The notes under the pieces were generated by a model. That model had not been told where the DNA came from and did no database searches. It was given only the letters and a program-made list of their open reading frames with translations. Positions 8,478 through 16,653 of a stretch of DNA of 64,000 bases are shown piece after piece. The translations under genes were made by a program, and so were the position numbers. This DNA is from Streptomyces sp. NBC_01353 (GTDB taxonomy: Bacteria; Actinomycetota; Actinomycetes; Streptomycetales; Streptomycetaceae), in contig NZ_CP108352.1 in assembly GCF_036237275.1 (NCBI RefSeq), positions 3,906,001-3,970,000 of the forward strand, read 5' to 3'. Position 1 is the first letter of the stretch, and each line of letters starts with the position of its first letter.

Positions 8478-9878
8478 TCACCCGAAGACGCGGTGCTCCG
8501 GGGTGTGTGCCATTTCGGCCAGAAGGCCGTGGTATTCCCTCATCAGTTCCTCGATGCGGCCGGCGGTGAACTGCTCGGTGCGGTAGAGGACGATGCAGTG
8601 GGCGCGCTCGGCGTCGTGGCGCAGCCGGATGTTGAGGGGGCGCAGCACGTGCTGCCGTTCGGGGATCAGCGGCTCCATCCGCAGGTCCCCGAGCGTGTCC
8701 GGGGTGTCGAACTCCTCCTCTGCGGTGAACTGCACGTGGAACAGCCGGGCCAGCAGCCCCGGGTCCGGCAGGTGCGGCTCCAGCAGGTGCGGCGGCAGGT
8801 CGTGGCGTGCGAAGTCGGCGGCCGTGCCGGCCTTGATCTGCTCCAGGAGCTCGCCGAGCGTCGGGTCGGCGGACAGATCGGTGCGGACGATCACGTCGTT
8901 GGAGAAGTCCGCGACGAGATCGCGTACGTCGCTGGTGTCGCGGAACGAGATCGGTGCCCGTACGCAGATGTCGCGCTGGCCCGAGCGGCGGGCGAGCAGC
9001 GCCGTGAAGGCGGTGAGGCCCACCGTGTACAGCGTGGTGGCGCGCTCGGTCGCGAGCCGGCGGATCGCCGCGTACAGCTCGTCGGGCATCGGTACGTCGA
9101 CGCCGGCGCCCCGCTGGGAGGGGACCGGGGGCAACTCCAGGTCGTCGGGGAGCACGGCCGGTTCGGCTCCCGCGAGCCGCTCCGTCCAGTAGGCGATCAG
9201 CTCGACGCCGCGCGGCCCGTCGAGCCGCTCGCGGTGCCAGGCGGCGAAGTCGGCGAACTGTACGCGCAGCGGCTCCAGAGGCGCGGGTACGCCTGCCTGG
9301 GCGGCGGTGTAGTGGGCGCCGAGGTCGCGCACGACGACCTCCACCGTCCGGGCGTCACCGATGATGTGATGCACCATCAGGAAGACGATGTGGTCGTCGT
9401 CGGCGAGCCGGAGCAGCTTCAGCCGGGCGAGCGGCCCGTGCTCCAGGTCGAAGGGCCGGTCGCCCTCCTCCCACACGAACGCCGCGAAGTCCTCCGGGGC
9501 GGCCGTCTCGATCACCTCGACCGGCAGCCGCAGGGTCGGGGCGACCACCTGGGTCAGCACCCCGGCCTCCACCCGCAGCGAGCTGCGCAGGGTCTCGTGC
9601 CGGGCCACGACCGCGTTCCAGGCCTCCTCGAGGAGCGGGACGTCCAGCACGCCGTACAGCCGTACGGCGGCCAGGATCGCCGGCGCGGGTCCCGCGCTGT
9701 CCGCGAGCCCCTCCCACATGCCCTCCTGGGTGACCGCGGCCCGGAACCTCAACTCCCCCGCCGGCCGCGGAAGCACCCGTATGCCGTCGGCGGCGGCCCC
9801 CCGTCGGCGACGCATCAGCGCCGCCTCCAGGCGGGCGCGGGCCGCCTGATCCGTCCTGTCCAGCTGTGCTCGCGTCAT
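8478..9878 (-). CDS. Stand-alone NRPS condensation domain protein
   Basis: A 466-residue protein made of one condensation domain, preceded by a short Arg/Ala-rich helix that may dock to a partner. The active-site motif is HHIIGD (HHxxxD) in FLMVHHIIGDART. VARHETLRS, PFDLEHGPLARLKLL, VQFADFAAWHRERL and FSNDVIVRTDLS are further conserved C-domain segments. It would join an acyl or aminoacyl carrier-bound donor to an acceptor amine, acting in trans. It is the first gene of the leftward operon that ends with the acyl-AMP ligase, so N-acylation of an amino acid or amine by the acyl starter is a reasonable guess. The promoter should lie in the divergent spacer upstream. Confidence 0.9.
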   Translation of the reverse strand: MTRAQLDRTDQAARARLEAALMRRRRGAAADGIRVLPRPAGELRFRAAVTQEGMWEGLADSAGPAPAILAAVRLYGVLDVPLLEEAWNAVVARHETLRSSLRVEAGVLTQVVAPTLRLPVEVIETAAPEDFAAFVWEEGDRPFDLEHGPLARLKLLRLADDDHIVFLMVHHIIGDARTVEVVVRDLGAHYTAAQAGVPAPLEPLRVQFADFAAWHRERLDGPRGVELIAYWTERLAGAEPAVLPDDLELPPVPSQRGAGVDVPMPDELYAAIRRLATERATTLYTVGLTAFTALLARRSGQRDICVRAPISFRDTSDVRDLVADFSNDVIVRTDLSADPTLGELLEQIKAGTAADFARHDLPPHLLEPHLPDPGLLARLFHVQFTAEEEFDTPDTLGDLRMEPLIPERQHVLRPLNIRLRHDAERAHCIVLYRTEQFTAGRIEELMREYHGLLAEMAHTPEHRVFG

Positions 9879-10166
9879 GCACCGATGGGACCAACCCGGC
9901 GGTGTCCCGGGCAGTCAGGAGGATCCCCGACGACCGCGGGCTCGAGCGCCGCCGCCGTAGCGTTCACGTGCAGCCCATTGCAATGAAGAGCAGGGATCCA
10001 TTGCGTTAGCTTTCAAGACGTTGCAACGATTTCCTTGCTCTGACCTGCAATGATGACAGCCATGCGCAACGTATCTGTTGCCGAAGTTGTGAACGCAACG
10101 TAGCTTTTCCCTCATCGGAAACAGCGAGCGGACGGAAACGCCCGCCGCAGAAGAAGGAGAAGCATC
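9879..10166. promoter_or_regulatory. Divergent spacer with clustered GCAAC/GTTGC palindromes
   Basis: This 288-base spacer separates the leftward C-domain operon from the rightward DUF4097-ABC exporter genes and is more AT-rich than its surroundings. It holds repeated dyads: CATTGCAATG at 9976-9985, CGTTGCAACG at 10019-10028, and GCAAC-N6-GTTGC at 10066-10081, plus single CGCAACGTAG and TTGCGTTAG copies. Such a cluster is typical of operator sites for one dimeric repressor or activator. No regulator gene lies in the visible cluster, so the protein that reads these sites is unknown. AAGGAG for the DUF4097 gene lies at the right end. Confidence 0.5.
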
Positions 10167-10829
10167 ATGCAGAAGTTCGACACCCCCGCCCCGGTCTCCA
10201 CCGTCCTCGACATCCCCGCCGGACGCGTCCAGATCATCGCCGCCGACCGCACCGACACCACCGTCGAGGTCCGGCCCACCAACGCCTCGAAGAGCCGCGA
10301 CGTGAAGGCGGCGGAGCAGACCACGGTCGAGTACACCGACGGAGCCCTGCGGATCGCCGTCCCGGCGAAGAACCAGTACCTCGGCCCCTCCGGATCCATC
10401 GAGGTCACCGTGCAGCTGCCCGCCGGCTCCCACATCGACGCGAAGGCGGCGAGCACCCAGTTCCGGGCCGTCGGCCGCCTCGGCGACATCGCCTTCGACG
10501 GCGCCTACCACCACATCAAGATCGACGAGGCCGCGAGCGTCCGCCTCACCGCGACCGACGGCGACGTCGAGGTCGGCCGCCTCGGCGGACCCGCGGAGAT
10601 CACCGCCATGAGGGGCGACATCCGGATCGCCGAGGCCATCCGCGGCAAGGTCGTCCTGACCACCCAGCAGGGCGACATCTCGGTCGGCGCCGCCGCCGGG
10701 GTCTCCGCCTCCCTGGACGCCGGCACCTCCTACGGCCGCATCAGCAACAACCTCAAGAACGACGGCACCACCGAACTCGCCATCCACGCGACCACCACCC
10801 AGGGCGACATCGCCGCCCGCAGCCTGTGA
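10167..10829 (+). CDS. DUF4097-family beta-strand repeat protein
   Basis: A 220-residue protein of the DUF4097 family, a right-handed beta-structure made of short strand repeats such as DGDVEVGRLGG, RGDIRIAEAI and QGDISVGAAAG. It has no signal peptide or membrane span and is probably cytoplasmic or associated with the neighbouring transporter. From memory, genes of this family often sit directly upstream of daunorubicin-resistance-type ABC exporters in actinobacteria, as here: the ABC ATPase starts 41 bases downstream. AAGGAG lies about 8 bases before the ATG. No biochemical function is established to my knowledge, and an accessory role in exporter expression or sensing is only a guess from position. 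Confidence 0.85.
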   Translation: MQKFDTPAPVSTVLDIPAGRVQIIAADRTDTTVEVRPTNASKSRDVKAAEQTTVEYTDGALRIAVPAKNQYLGPSGSIEVTVQLPAGSHIDAKAASTQFRAVGRLGDIAFDGAYHHIKIDEAASVRLTATDGDVEVGRLGGPAEITAMRGDIRIAEAIRGKVVLTTQQGDISVGAAAGVSASLDAGTSYGRISNNLKNDGTTELAIHATTTQGDIAARSL

Positions 10830-10870
10830 CCCGCAGCCCCGACCCCGCAACAACGACAAGGAGCAGCACC

Positions 10871-11881
10871 ATGACGAACCCGGCCATCGCGGCGAACGGG
10901 CTGCGCAAGTCCTACGGCGACAAGGTCGTGCTCGACGGCATCGACCTGGCCGTCCCTGAAGGAACCGTCTTCTCCCTGCTCGGCCCGAACGGCGCCGGCA
11001 AGACCACCGCCGTCAAGATCCTCTCCACCCTCATCACCGCCGACGCCGCCTCCGGCGAGATCCGCGTCGGCGGCCACGACCTCGCCGCCGAACCGCAGGC
11101 GGTGCGGGCGGCGATCGGCGTCACCGGGCAGTTCTCCGCCGTCGACGGCCTGATCACCGGCGAGGAGAACATGCTCCTCATGGCGGACCTGCACTGCCTG
11201 TCCAAGCGGGAGAGGCGGCGGGTCACCGCCGAACTGCTGGAGCGCTTCGACCTGGTGGAGGCCGCGAAGAAGCCCGCGGCCAGCTACTCCGGCGGTATGA
11301 AGCGCCGCCTCGACATCGCCATGACGCTGGTCGGCAACCCGCGGATCATCTTCCTCGACGAACCCACCACCGGCCTCGACCCGCGCAGCCGCCACAACAT
11401 GTGGCAGATCATCCGCGAGCTCGTCACCGGCGGCGTCACCGTCTTCCTCACCACCCAGTACCTCGAGGAGGCCGACGAACTCGCCGACCGCATCGCGGTG
11501 CTGAACGACGGGAAGATCGCCGCCGAAGGCACCGCCGAGGAACTCAAGCGGCTCGTCCCCGGCGGACACGTCCGACTCCGCTTCACCGACCCGTCCACCT
11601 ACCAGGCGGCCGCCTCCACCCTGCGCGAGGTCACCCTCCCCCAAGCTCTCGACTTCGCTCGAGCAGGGGGTACCCCCACCGACGAGACGCTGACACTGCA
11701 GATCCCCAGCGACGGCAGCCAGCGCGACCTGCGCTCCATCCTCGACCGCCTCGACACGGCCGGCATCGAGGCCGACGAACTGACCGTGCACACCCCCGAC
11801 CTCGACGACGTGTTCTTCGCCCTGACCGGCCCGGCCACCATCCCCAGCCAGCCCAACCAGCCCAAGGAGAACGTCCGATGA
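10871..11881 (+). CDS. DrrA-like ABC exporter ATP-binding protein
   Basis: A 336-residue ABC ATPase of the daunorubicin-resistance (DrrA) type that would power export with the permease encoded next to it. Walker A is GPNGAGKTT, the signature is YSGGMKRRLDIA, and Walker B is IIFLDEPTTGLDP. The ATG at 10871 has AGGAG 7 bases upstream. The stop overlaps the permease start (ATGA). About 15 residues near position 255-270 (LPQALDFARAGGTP) come from an in-frame insertion of a palindromic repeat in the C-terminal region, outside the nucleotide-binding motifs. Export of the cluster product or self-resistance is the likely role. Confidence 0.93.
   Translation: MTNPAIAANGLRKSYGDKVVLDGIDLAVPEGTVFSLLGPNGAGKTTAVKILSTLITADAASGEIRVGGHDLAAEPQAVRAAIGVTGQFSAVDGLITGEENMLLMADLHCLSKRERRRVTAELLERFDLVEAAKKPAASYSGGMKRRLDIAMTLVGNPRIIFLDEPTTGLDPRSRHNMWQIIRELVTGGVTVFLTTQYLEEADELADRIAVLNDGKIAAEGTAEELKRLVPGGHVRLRFTDPSTYQAAASTLREVTLPQALDFARAGGTPTDETLTLQIPSDGSQRDLRSILDRLDTAGIEADELTVHTPDLDDVFFALTGPATIPSQPNQPKENVR
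11634..11678. repeat. Palindromic repeat (CCTCCCCCAAGCTCTCGA type) inserted in frame
   Basis: This 45-base element carries inverted CCCTCCCCC and GGGGGTACCCCC arms around AAGCTCTCGACTTCGCTCGA. A nearly identical copy lies in the spacer at 59414-59459. Its length is exactly 15 codons, so the ABC ATPase reading frame is preserved. Confidence 0.85.
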
Positions 11882-12663
11882 GCTCCCTGTCCCTCGCCGT
11901 GCGCAACTCCTCCACGATGCTCCGCCGCAACCTCCTGCACGCCCGGCGCTACCCGTCGCTGACCCTGAACCTGCTGCTCACCCCGGTCATGCTGCTGCTG
12001 CTCTTCGTCTACATCTTCGGCGACGTGATGAGCGCCGGCATGGGAGGCGCCGACCGCTCCGCCTACATCGCCTACGTCGTCCCGGGCATCCTGCTGATGA
12101 CCATCGGATCCACCGTCATCGGCGCCGCGGTGTCCGTCGCCACCGACATGTCCGAGGGCATCATCGCCCGCTTCCGCACCATGGCCATCCACCGCGGCTC
12201 CGTGCTCATCGGGCACGTCATCGGCAGCGTCCTGCAGTCGGTCGCCAGCGTGGTCCTCGTCGGCGCCGTCGCCGTCGCCATCGGCTTCCGCTCCACCGAC
12301 GCCACCCTCCTGGAGTGGCTGGCCGCCTTCGGCCTCCTCGCGCTCTTCGCCCTGGCCCTCACCTGGATCGCGGTCGGGATGGGCATGGCCAGCCCGAACG
12401 CCGAGGCCGCCAGCAACAGCGCGATGCCACTGATCCTCCTGCCGCTCATCTCCAGCGCGTTCACCCCGATCAACGCGATGCCGGGCTGGTTCCAGCCCAT
12501 CGCCGAGTACCAGCCCTTCACCCCGGCCATCGAGACCCTGCGCGGTCTGCTCCTCGGCACCGAGATCGGCCACAACGGCTGGCTCGCCCTCGCCTGGTGC
12601 CTGGTCCTCGCGGCACTCGGCTACCGCTGGTCGACCGCCTCGTTCAAGAACGACCCGAAGTAA
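11878..12663 (+). CDS. DrrB-like ABC-2 type exporter permease
   Basis: A 261-residue ABC-2 permease with about six membrane spans. Hydrophobic segments include LTLNLLLTPVMLLLLFVYIF near residue 30-50 and LEWLAAFGLLALFALALTW near the middle. The conserved FTPINAMPGWFQPIAEYQPF loop is typical of DrrB proteins. The ATG overlaps the ATPase stop by 4 bases, so the two are translationally coupled. With the ATPase it would form a plasma-membrane exporter, probably for the cluster product. The cluster also has an MFS-peptidase fusion, so there are two candidate export routes. The 147 bases between this gene and the convergent NRPS gene show only a small CCGCCC/GGGCGG palindrome and no convincing terminator. 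Confidence 0.92.
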   Translation: MSSLSLAVRNSSTMLRRNLLHARRYPSLTLNLLLTPVMLLLLFVYIFGDVMSAGMGGADRSAYIAYVVPGILLMTIGSTVIGAAVSVATDMSEGIIARFRTMAIHRGSVLIGHVIGSVLQSVASVVLVGAVAVAIGFRSTDATLLEWLAAFGLLALFALALTWIAVGMGMASPNAEAASNSAMPLILLPLISSAFTPINAMPGWFQPIAEYQPFTPAIETLRGLLLGTEIGHNGWLALAWCLVLAALGYRWSTASFKNDPK

Positions 12664-12810
12664 CCGGCATGAACACGCGGGCCGTCCCCGCAACCCGAAC
12701 CGCCCCAGGGCGGCGCACCCCGACACCACGTCGGAGTACGCCGCCCCGTCGGCGTTCCCGGCCGGCTCGTCGCCGACGACGGTTCCGTCGATCCCCGAGG
12801 CCGCTGTCCC

Positions 12811-15462
12811 TCACTCGCCTGCGGCGAACCTGGCCAGTCCGGCAGGCGTACGGAGGCGGTACACCTCTCGCACACCGACGACGAGGTCGCGGTCCTTCAG
12901 CAGCCGTACGATCCGCAGCGCGAGAAGCGAGTTGCCGCCGAGCTCGAAGAAGTCGTCGTCCGGCCCCACTCCGGCGTGGAACAGCTCCCGCCAGACCCCG
13001 AGCACCCCGTCCAGCGCCGGGTCGCCTGCGGCCGCGGGCGCGGGCGCCGTGGGAGCCGCGACCGGGCCTGCCTCCGGGGTCCTGTACGGCGCGGTGTCGG
13101 GCGCCGGGAGACGGGCCGTGTCCACCTTGCCGTTGACGGTCAGCGGCAGCGCGTCCACCCGGGTCAGGGTCGTCGGCATCATGTACTCCGGCAGCACACG
13201 CGCGGCGTGCCGCCGCACCTCCGCCGTGTCCGCGCCGTCGAGGACCGTGTACGCGTCCAGACGGACCTCCCCGGCCTCGTCCCGGCCCAGGACCACGGCC
13301 GCCGCGACGACGGCCTCGTGGGCGAGCAGGACGTTCCTGATCTCGCCCAGTTCGATGCGGTAGCCCCGTACCTTCACCTGGTCGTCGAGACGGCCCAGGT
13401 GTTCGAGACGGCCGTCCGGGAGGAGCGCGCCGAGGTCGCCGCTGAGGTAGAGACCGCCGGTGCCGTCGGGGTCGGCGACGAAACGGCGGGCGGTGAGCTC
13501 GGGCTGGTTCAGGTATTCCAGAGCCACCCCGTCGCCGGCCACCGCGATCTCCCCGGGCGAGCCCGGAGGCAGCAGCCTGCCCCGGCCGTCCAGGACCCGC
13601 ACGGACCAGCCCGGGATCGCCCGGCCCACGGAGCGCGAGCCGGTCAGCGCCTCGGCGCGGGTGACGGTCTGCGCGGTGACGTGCACGGTCGTCTCGGTGA
13701 TGCCGAACATGTTGACCACCCGGCACGTCGACTCCGGGTGCGCGTCGAACCAGGGGGTCAGCGACCGGGCGTCCAGCGGCTCCCCACCGAAGATCACCAG
13801 CCGGACGTCCAGCGGGCCCCGCCCCGGCGCGCGCTCCAGTTCGAGGAGGCGGGCGAAGGCCGACGGCGTCTGGTTGAGGACGGTCACCCGCTCCTTGGCG
13901 AGCAGCTCACGGAAGTCCTCGGGAGAACGACAGGTCCAGTACGGGACGACCACGAGCCGCCCGCCGGTGAGCAGACACCCCCAGATCTCCCAGACCGAGA
14001 AGTCGAAGGCCGCCGAGTGGAACCAGGACCAGACGTCGTCCGGCCCGAGGCCGAAGTCGGGACCGGTGGCGCTCACCAGGTCGGACACGTTGCGGTGCGG
14101 GACGACCACGCCCTTGGGCCGGCCCGTGGAACCCGAGGTGTAGATCACGTAGGCGGGGTCGTCGGGCCCGGTGCCGGAGGCCGGCGGCTCCTCGGGCGCG
14201 CCCTCGGCCAGCTCCTCCAGTCGGGCCAGGGGAACGGCGATGCCCGCCGCGAACGGCGTCGTCTCCGTCTCCGCGATGCCGACCAGGACGACCTTCAGGC
14301 CCGCGTCCTCCGCGGTGTAGGCGAGGCGTTCGGCCGGACTGGTGGGGTCCATGGGTACGTAGACGGCGCCGGCGGTCAGGACGGCGAGCAGGACGACGAC
14401 CAGATCCGCGCCGCGGTCCAGGCAGACCCCGACCCGGTCGCGCGGGGCGACCCCGAGGCTCCGCAGGGCGTGGGCAAGGCGGCCTGCCCTGCGGGCGAGC
14501 TGACGGTAGGTCACCGTGGTGTCGCCGTCGACCAGGGCGACGGCGTCGGGGCCGGCGGCGGCACGGGCCAGCACCTGCTCGTGCACGGTTCCCGCGCGGC
14601 GGCCGGTGGTACGCGGGGTGGCGCCCAGGTCGAGGATGCGGCGCCGTTCGCCGGCGTCGACGACGTCCACGTCGGCGAGCCTGCGGTCCTGGTTGCCGGT
14701 GGTCAACTCCGCCACGGCGGTGATGAATTGGCGCACAAGAATCTCCGCCCGCCAGTCGGGGACGTCCTGCGGCCGGTACCAGGCGGTGACGGAGCGCGGG
14801 GTGGCGTGCACGGTCAGGACGTGCCGGGGGTCGAGCGGGGGCAGGTGGTGCGGGTACGGGTCCACGCGCACGGCGAAGCGGACGCCGTCGGCGTCGGGTC
14901 GCCGTTCACCCGCCCGCGCGCGGTACTCCGCGACCGTACGGTCCTCGTCGGCCTCGACGGGCAGGGCTGCGGTGTACGCCTCCCCCTCCTCCGTGCGGAC
15001 ATCGAGGACCGGCCGCTGCGCGGCGCACGTCCGGGCCAGGACCAGCCCGAACGCGGCGATCAGGTCGGCGGGCGGGACGTCCGGGATCTCGACCGGAAGC
15101 ATGGCGAGGGCTCCGTCGAGGGGCGCGGGGGCGGGGACCGGTGCGGGCTCGGCCGACCCGTCCCCGACCAGCGCGGCGGCGACCTCGCCGAGGGGCCGGT
15201 CGCCGGCCAGCACGAGCTCGCGCACGCCGTCCGTGTACTCCAGCACCACGGCCCGCACGTCGGCCCCGCCGAGTGGCGCGTGCAGCTCGGCGGCGCGCCG
15301 CCGCTCGGCGAGGGGTCCGTCCGACGGCCCGTCGACGGGCTCCGTCCACAGCCGCACCCCGTCCACACGTCCATCGACGACGGCGCCACCGGGCACCCGG
15401 TAGACGGCTCCATGAGGGGACATCCCGCGCCCGACGGCGCCTCCGGCACGCTCCGATGACAC
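12811..15462 (-). CDS. NRPS module: half condensation domain - adenylation - PCP
   Basis: An 883-residue NRPS protein. Residues up to about 300 resemble only the second lobe of a condensation domain (ADLIAAFGLVLAR), and I see no proper HHxxxDG. The adenylation domain follows, with YTSGSTGRPKGV, FDFSVWEIWG, NMFGITETTVH, YLSGDLGA and NGKVD. The PCP has FFELGGNSLLALR. There is no epimerase or thioesterase. By eye, the ten specificity residues read D-F-W-S-I-G-M-V-H-K, one change from the threonine code DFWNIGMVHK, so Thr or a Thr-like residue is predicted. The GTG at 15462 is chosen for AGGAG 5 bases upstream. The frame stays open further upstream through a GC repeat, but that extension is low-complexity. 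Confidence 0.88.
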   Translation of the reverse strand: MSSERAGGAVGRGMSPHGAVYRVPGGAVVDGRVDGVRLWTEPVDGPSDGPLAERRRAAELHAPLGGADVRAVVLEYTDGVRELVLAGDRPLGEVAAALVGDGSAEPAPVPAPAPLDGALAMLPVEIPDVPPADLIAAFGLVLARTCAAQRPVLDVRTEEGEAYTAALPVEADEDRTVAEYRARAGERRPDADGVRFAVRVDPYPHHLPPLDPRHVLTVHATPRSVTAWYRPQDVPDWRAEILVRQFITAVAELTTGNQDRRLADVDVVDAGERRRILDLGATPRTTGRRAGTVHEQVLARAAAGPDAVALVDGDTTVTYRQLARRAGRLAHALRSLGVAPRDRVGVCLDRGADLVVVLLAVLTAGAVYVPMDPTSPAERLAYTAEDAGLKVVLVGIAETETTPFAAGIAVPLARLEELAEGAPEEPPASGTGPDDPAYVIYTSGSTGRPKGVVVPHRNVSDLVSATGPDFGLGPDDVWSWFHSAAFDFSVWEIWGCLLTGGRLVVVPYWTCRSPEDFRELLAKERVTVLNQTPSAFARLLELERAPGRGPLDVRLVIFGGEPLDARSLTPWFDAHPESTCRVVNMFGITETTVHVTAQTVTRAEALTGSRSVGRAIPGWSVRVLDGRGRLLPPGSPGEIAVAGDGVALEYLNQPELTARRFVADPDGTGGLYLSGDLGALLPDGRLEHLGRLDDQVKVRGYRIELGEIRNVLLAHEAVVAAAVVLGRDEAGEVRLDAYTVLDGADTAEVRRHAARVLPEYMMPTTLTRVDALPLTVNGKVDTARLPAPDTAPYRTPEAGPVAAPTAPAPAAAGDPALDGVLGVWRELFHAGVGPDDDFFELGGNSLLALRIVRLLKDRDLVVGVREVYRLRTPAGLARFAAGE

Positions 15463-15503
15463 GTCAACTCCTGAAGATCCTGGAAGAAAGGGGGAAAGGC
15501 AGA

Positions 15504-15818
15504 TCTGGCCGGGCGGCGGACACCAGGGCCGGGGCCCGGAGGCCCGGGGGGTCAAAGCCCGGGGCCCGGGGACCCGGGTGCCAAGGCCCAGGGCGGGGGC
15601 CGGGGCCCGGGGGACCAAAGCCCGGGGCCCGGAGGCCCGGGGGGTCAAAGGGGGGCCCGAGGGCCAATGCCCAGGGCCCGGTGGCCCGGGTGCCAAGGCC
15701 CAGGGCGGGGGCCAGGGCCGGGCCCACGGGGACCAAAGCCCAGGGCCCGGAGGCCCGGGGGGCCAAGGCCCAGGGCCCGGGGGGGCCAAGGCCCCGAGGG
15801 CCAAGGCCCCGGCCGACG
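15504..15818. repeat. GC-only tandem repeat array between SDR and NRPS genes
   Basis: This roughly 315-base stretch is built almost entirely from G and C runs such as GGGCCCGGAGGCCCGGGGGG and CAAAGCCCGGGGCCCGG. A larger unit beginning at 15541 recurs at about 15633 and 15751 with changes, so it is a degenerate higher-order repeat with a period near 90-118 bases. It occupies almost all of the 360-base gap between the SDR stop (15825-15823) and the NRPS start (15462), inside one leftward transcription unit. Several frames are open across it and would encode Gly/Pro-rich repeats, but I see no start site that supports translation. Confidence 0.85.
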
Positions 15819-15822
15819 GTGC

Positions 15823-16653
15823 TCAGCGGATGCTGTAGCCGCCGTCGACCGTGACCACGCTTCCGGTTGCCGACCGGGACTCGTCCGTCGCGAGCCAGAC
15901 CACCGCTCCGGCCACGTCCTCGGCCTCCACAAGGGCGTTCGTCGGTTGTTGGGTGATGAACGCCTCCTCGTGCTCGGCCGGGTCGAGGCCGATGCTGCGG
16001 CCGATCTCCGCCAGCATCCGGCCCTCGCCGTGGCCGGTGTCGCGCACCGAGCCGGGGCAGACCGCGTTGACCCGTACCCGGTACGGCGCGTAGTCCAGCG
16101 CCGCGGCCCGGGTCAGGCCGATCAGACCGTGCTTGGAGGCGACGTACCCGGCGAAGTTGCGGTAGCCGACAAGACCCGCGGTGGAGGCGATGTTGACGAT
16201 GGAGCCGGCCCGTCGCCGGGTCATCCCCGGGCCGACCGCCTTGATCAGGCGCCAGGGCGCGTTGAGGTTGGTGTCCATCATCACGGACCAGTCGCTCTCG
16301 CCGACCTCGTGCACGATGCGCCCCGAAGGACCGGCGATCCCCGCGTTGTTGACGAGGACGTCCACCTTCCCGAAGCGGGCCTCGGCCTCGGCGACGACCC
16401 GTTCCGCCTCCTCCTCGCGGCGCACGTCCGCGCGTACGGTCAGGACCGCGGCCCCCCGCTCGCGGCACAGCCGCGCCGTGTGCTCCAGCTGGGCGGCCGA
16501 CGCCATCGGGTACGGCACCTCGGCCACCTCGGCCGCGATGTCGACGAGGACGAGCGCGGCCTGCTCCTCGGCCAGCGCGAGCGCGCACGCCCGCCCGATG
16601 CCGCGCCCCGCGCCGGTGACGACGGCGCACTTGCCGGTCAGCCGGCCGGTCAC
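15823..16653 (-). CDS. Mycofactocin-type short-chain dehydrogenase/reductase
   Basis: A 276-residue SDR. The Rossmann motif is VTGAGRGIGRA, the catalytic Ser lies in NIASTAG, and Tyr/Lys in YVASK. It has the insertion after beta-2 that marks mycofactocin-dependent SDRs (AEVPYPMASAAQLEHTARL). In that family NAD is tightly bound and electrons are passed to the peptide cofactor mycofactocin. The GTG start overlaps the thioesterase stop (GTGA). It would oxidise a hydroxyl or reduce a carbonyl in the pathway; the substrate is not evident. If the mycofactocin link holds, the host should carry mft genes elsewhere. None are in the window. Confidence 0.88.
   Translation of the reverse strand: MTGRLTGKCAVVTGAGRGIGRACALALAEEQAALVLVDIAAEVAEVPYPMASAAQLEHTARLCRERGAAVLTVRADVRREEEAERVVAEAEARFGKVDVLVNNAGIAGPSGRIVHEVGESDWSVMMDTNLNAPWRLIKAVGPGMTRRRAGSIVNIASTAGLVGYRNFAGYVASKHGLIGLTRAAALDYAPYRVRVNAVCPGSVRDTGHGEGRMLAEIGRSIGLDPAEHEEAFITQQPTNALVEAEDVAGAVVWLATDESRSATGSVVTVDGGYSIR

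Noticed and set aside
12700-12713. Terminator hairpin between the ABC permease and NRPS genes
   Set aside because: CCGCCC and GGGCGG are separated by only two bases, too small a loop for a stable hairpin.
15463-15804. Extension of the NRPS reading frame to 15804 (a 997-residue protein)
   Set aside because: The extra part is translated GC repeat, and AGGAG sits just before the GTG at 15462.
15504-15818. CRISPR array
   Set aside because: Units are degenerate, GC-only and without unique spacers or cas genes.
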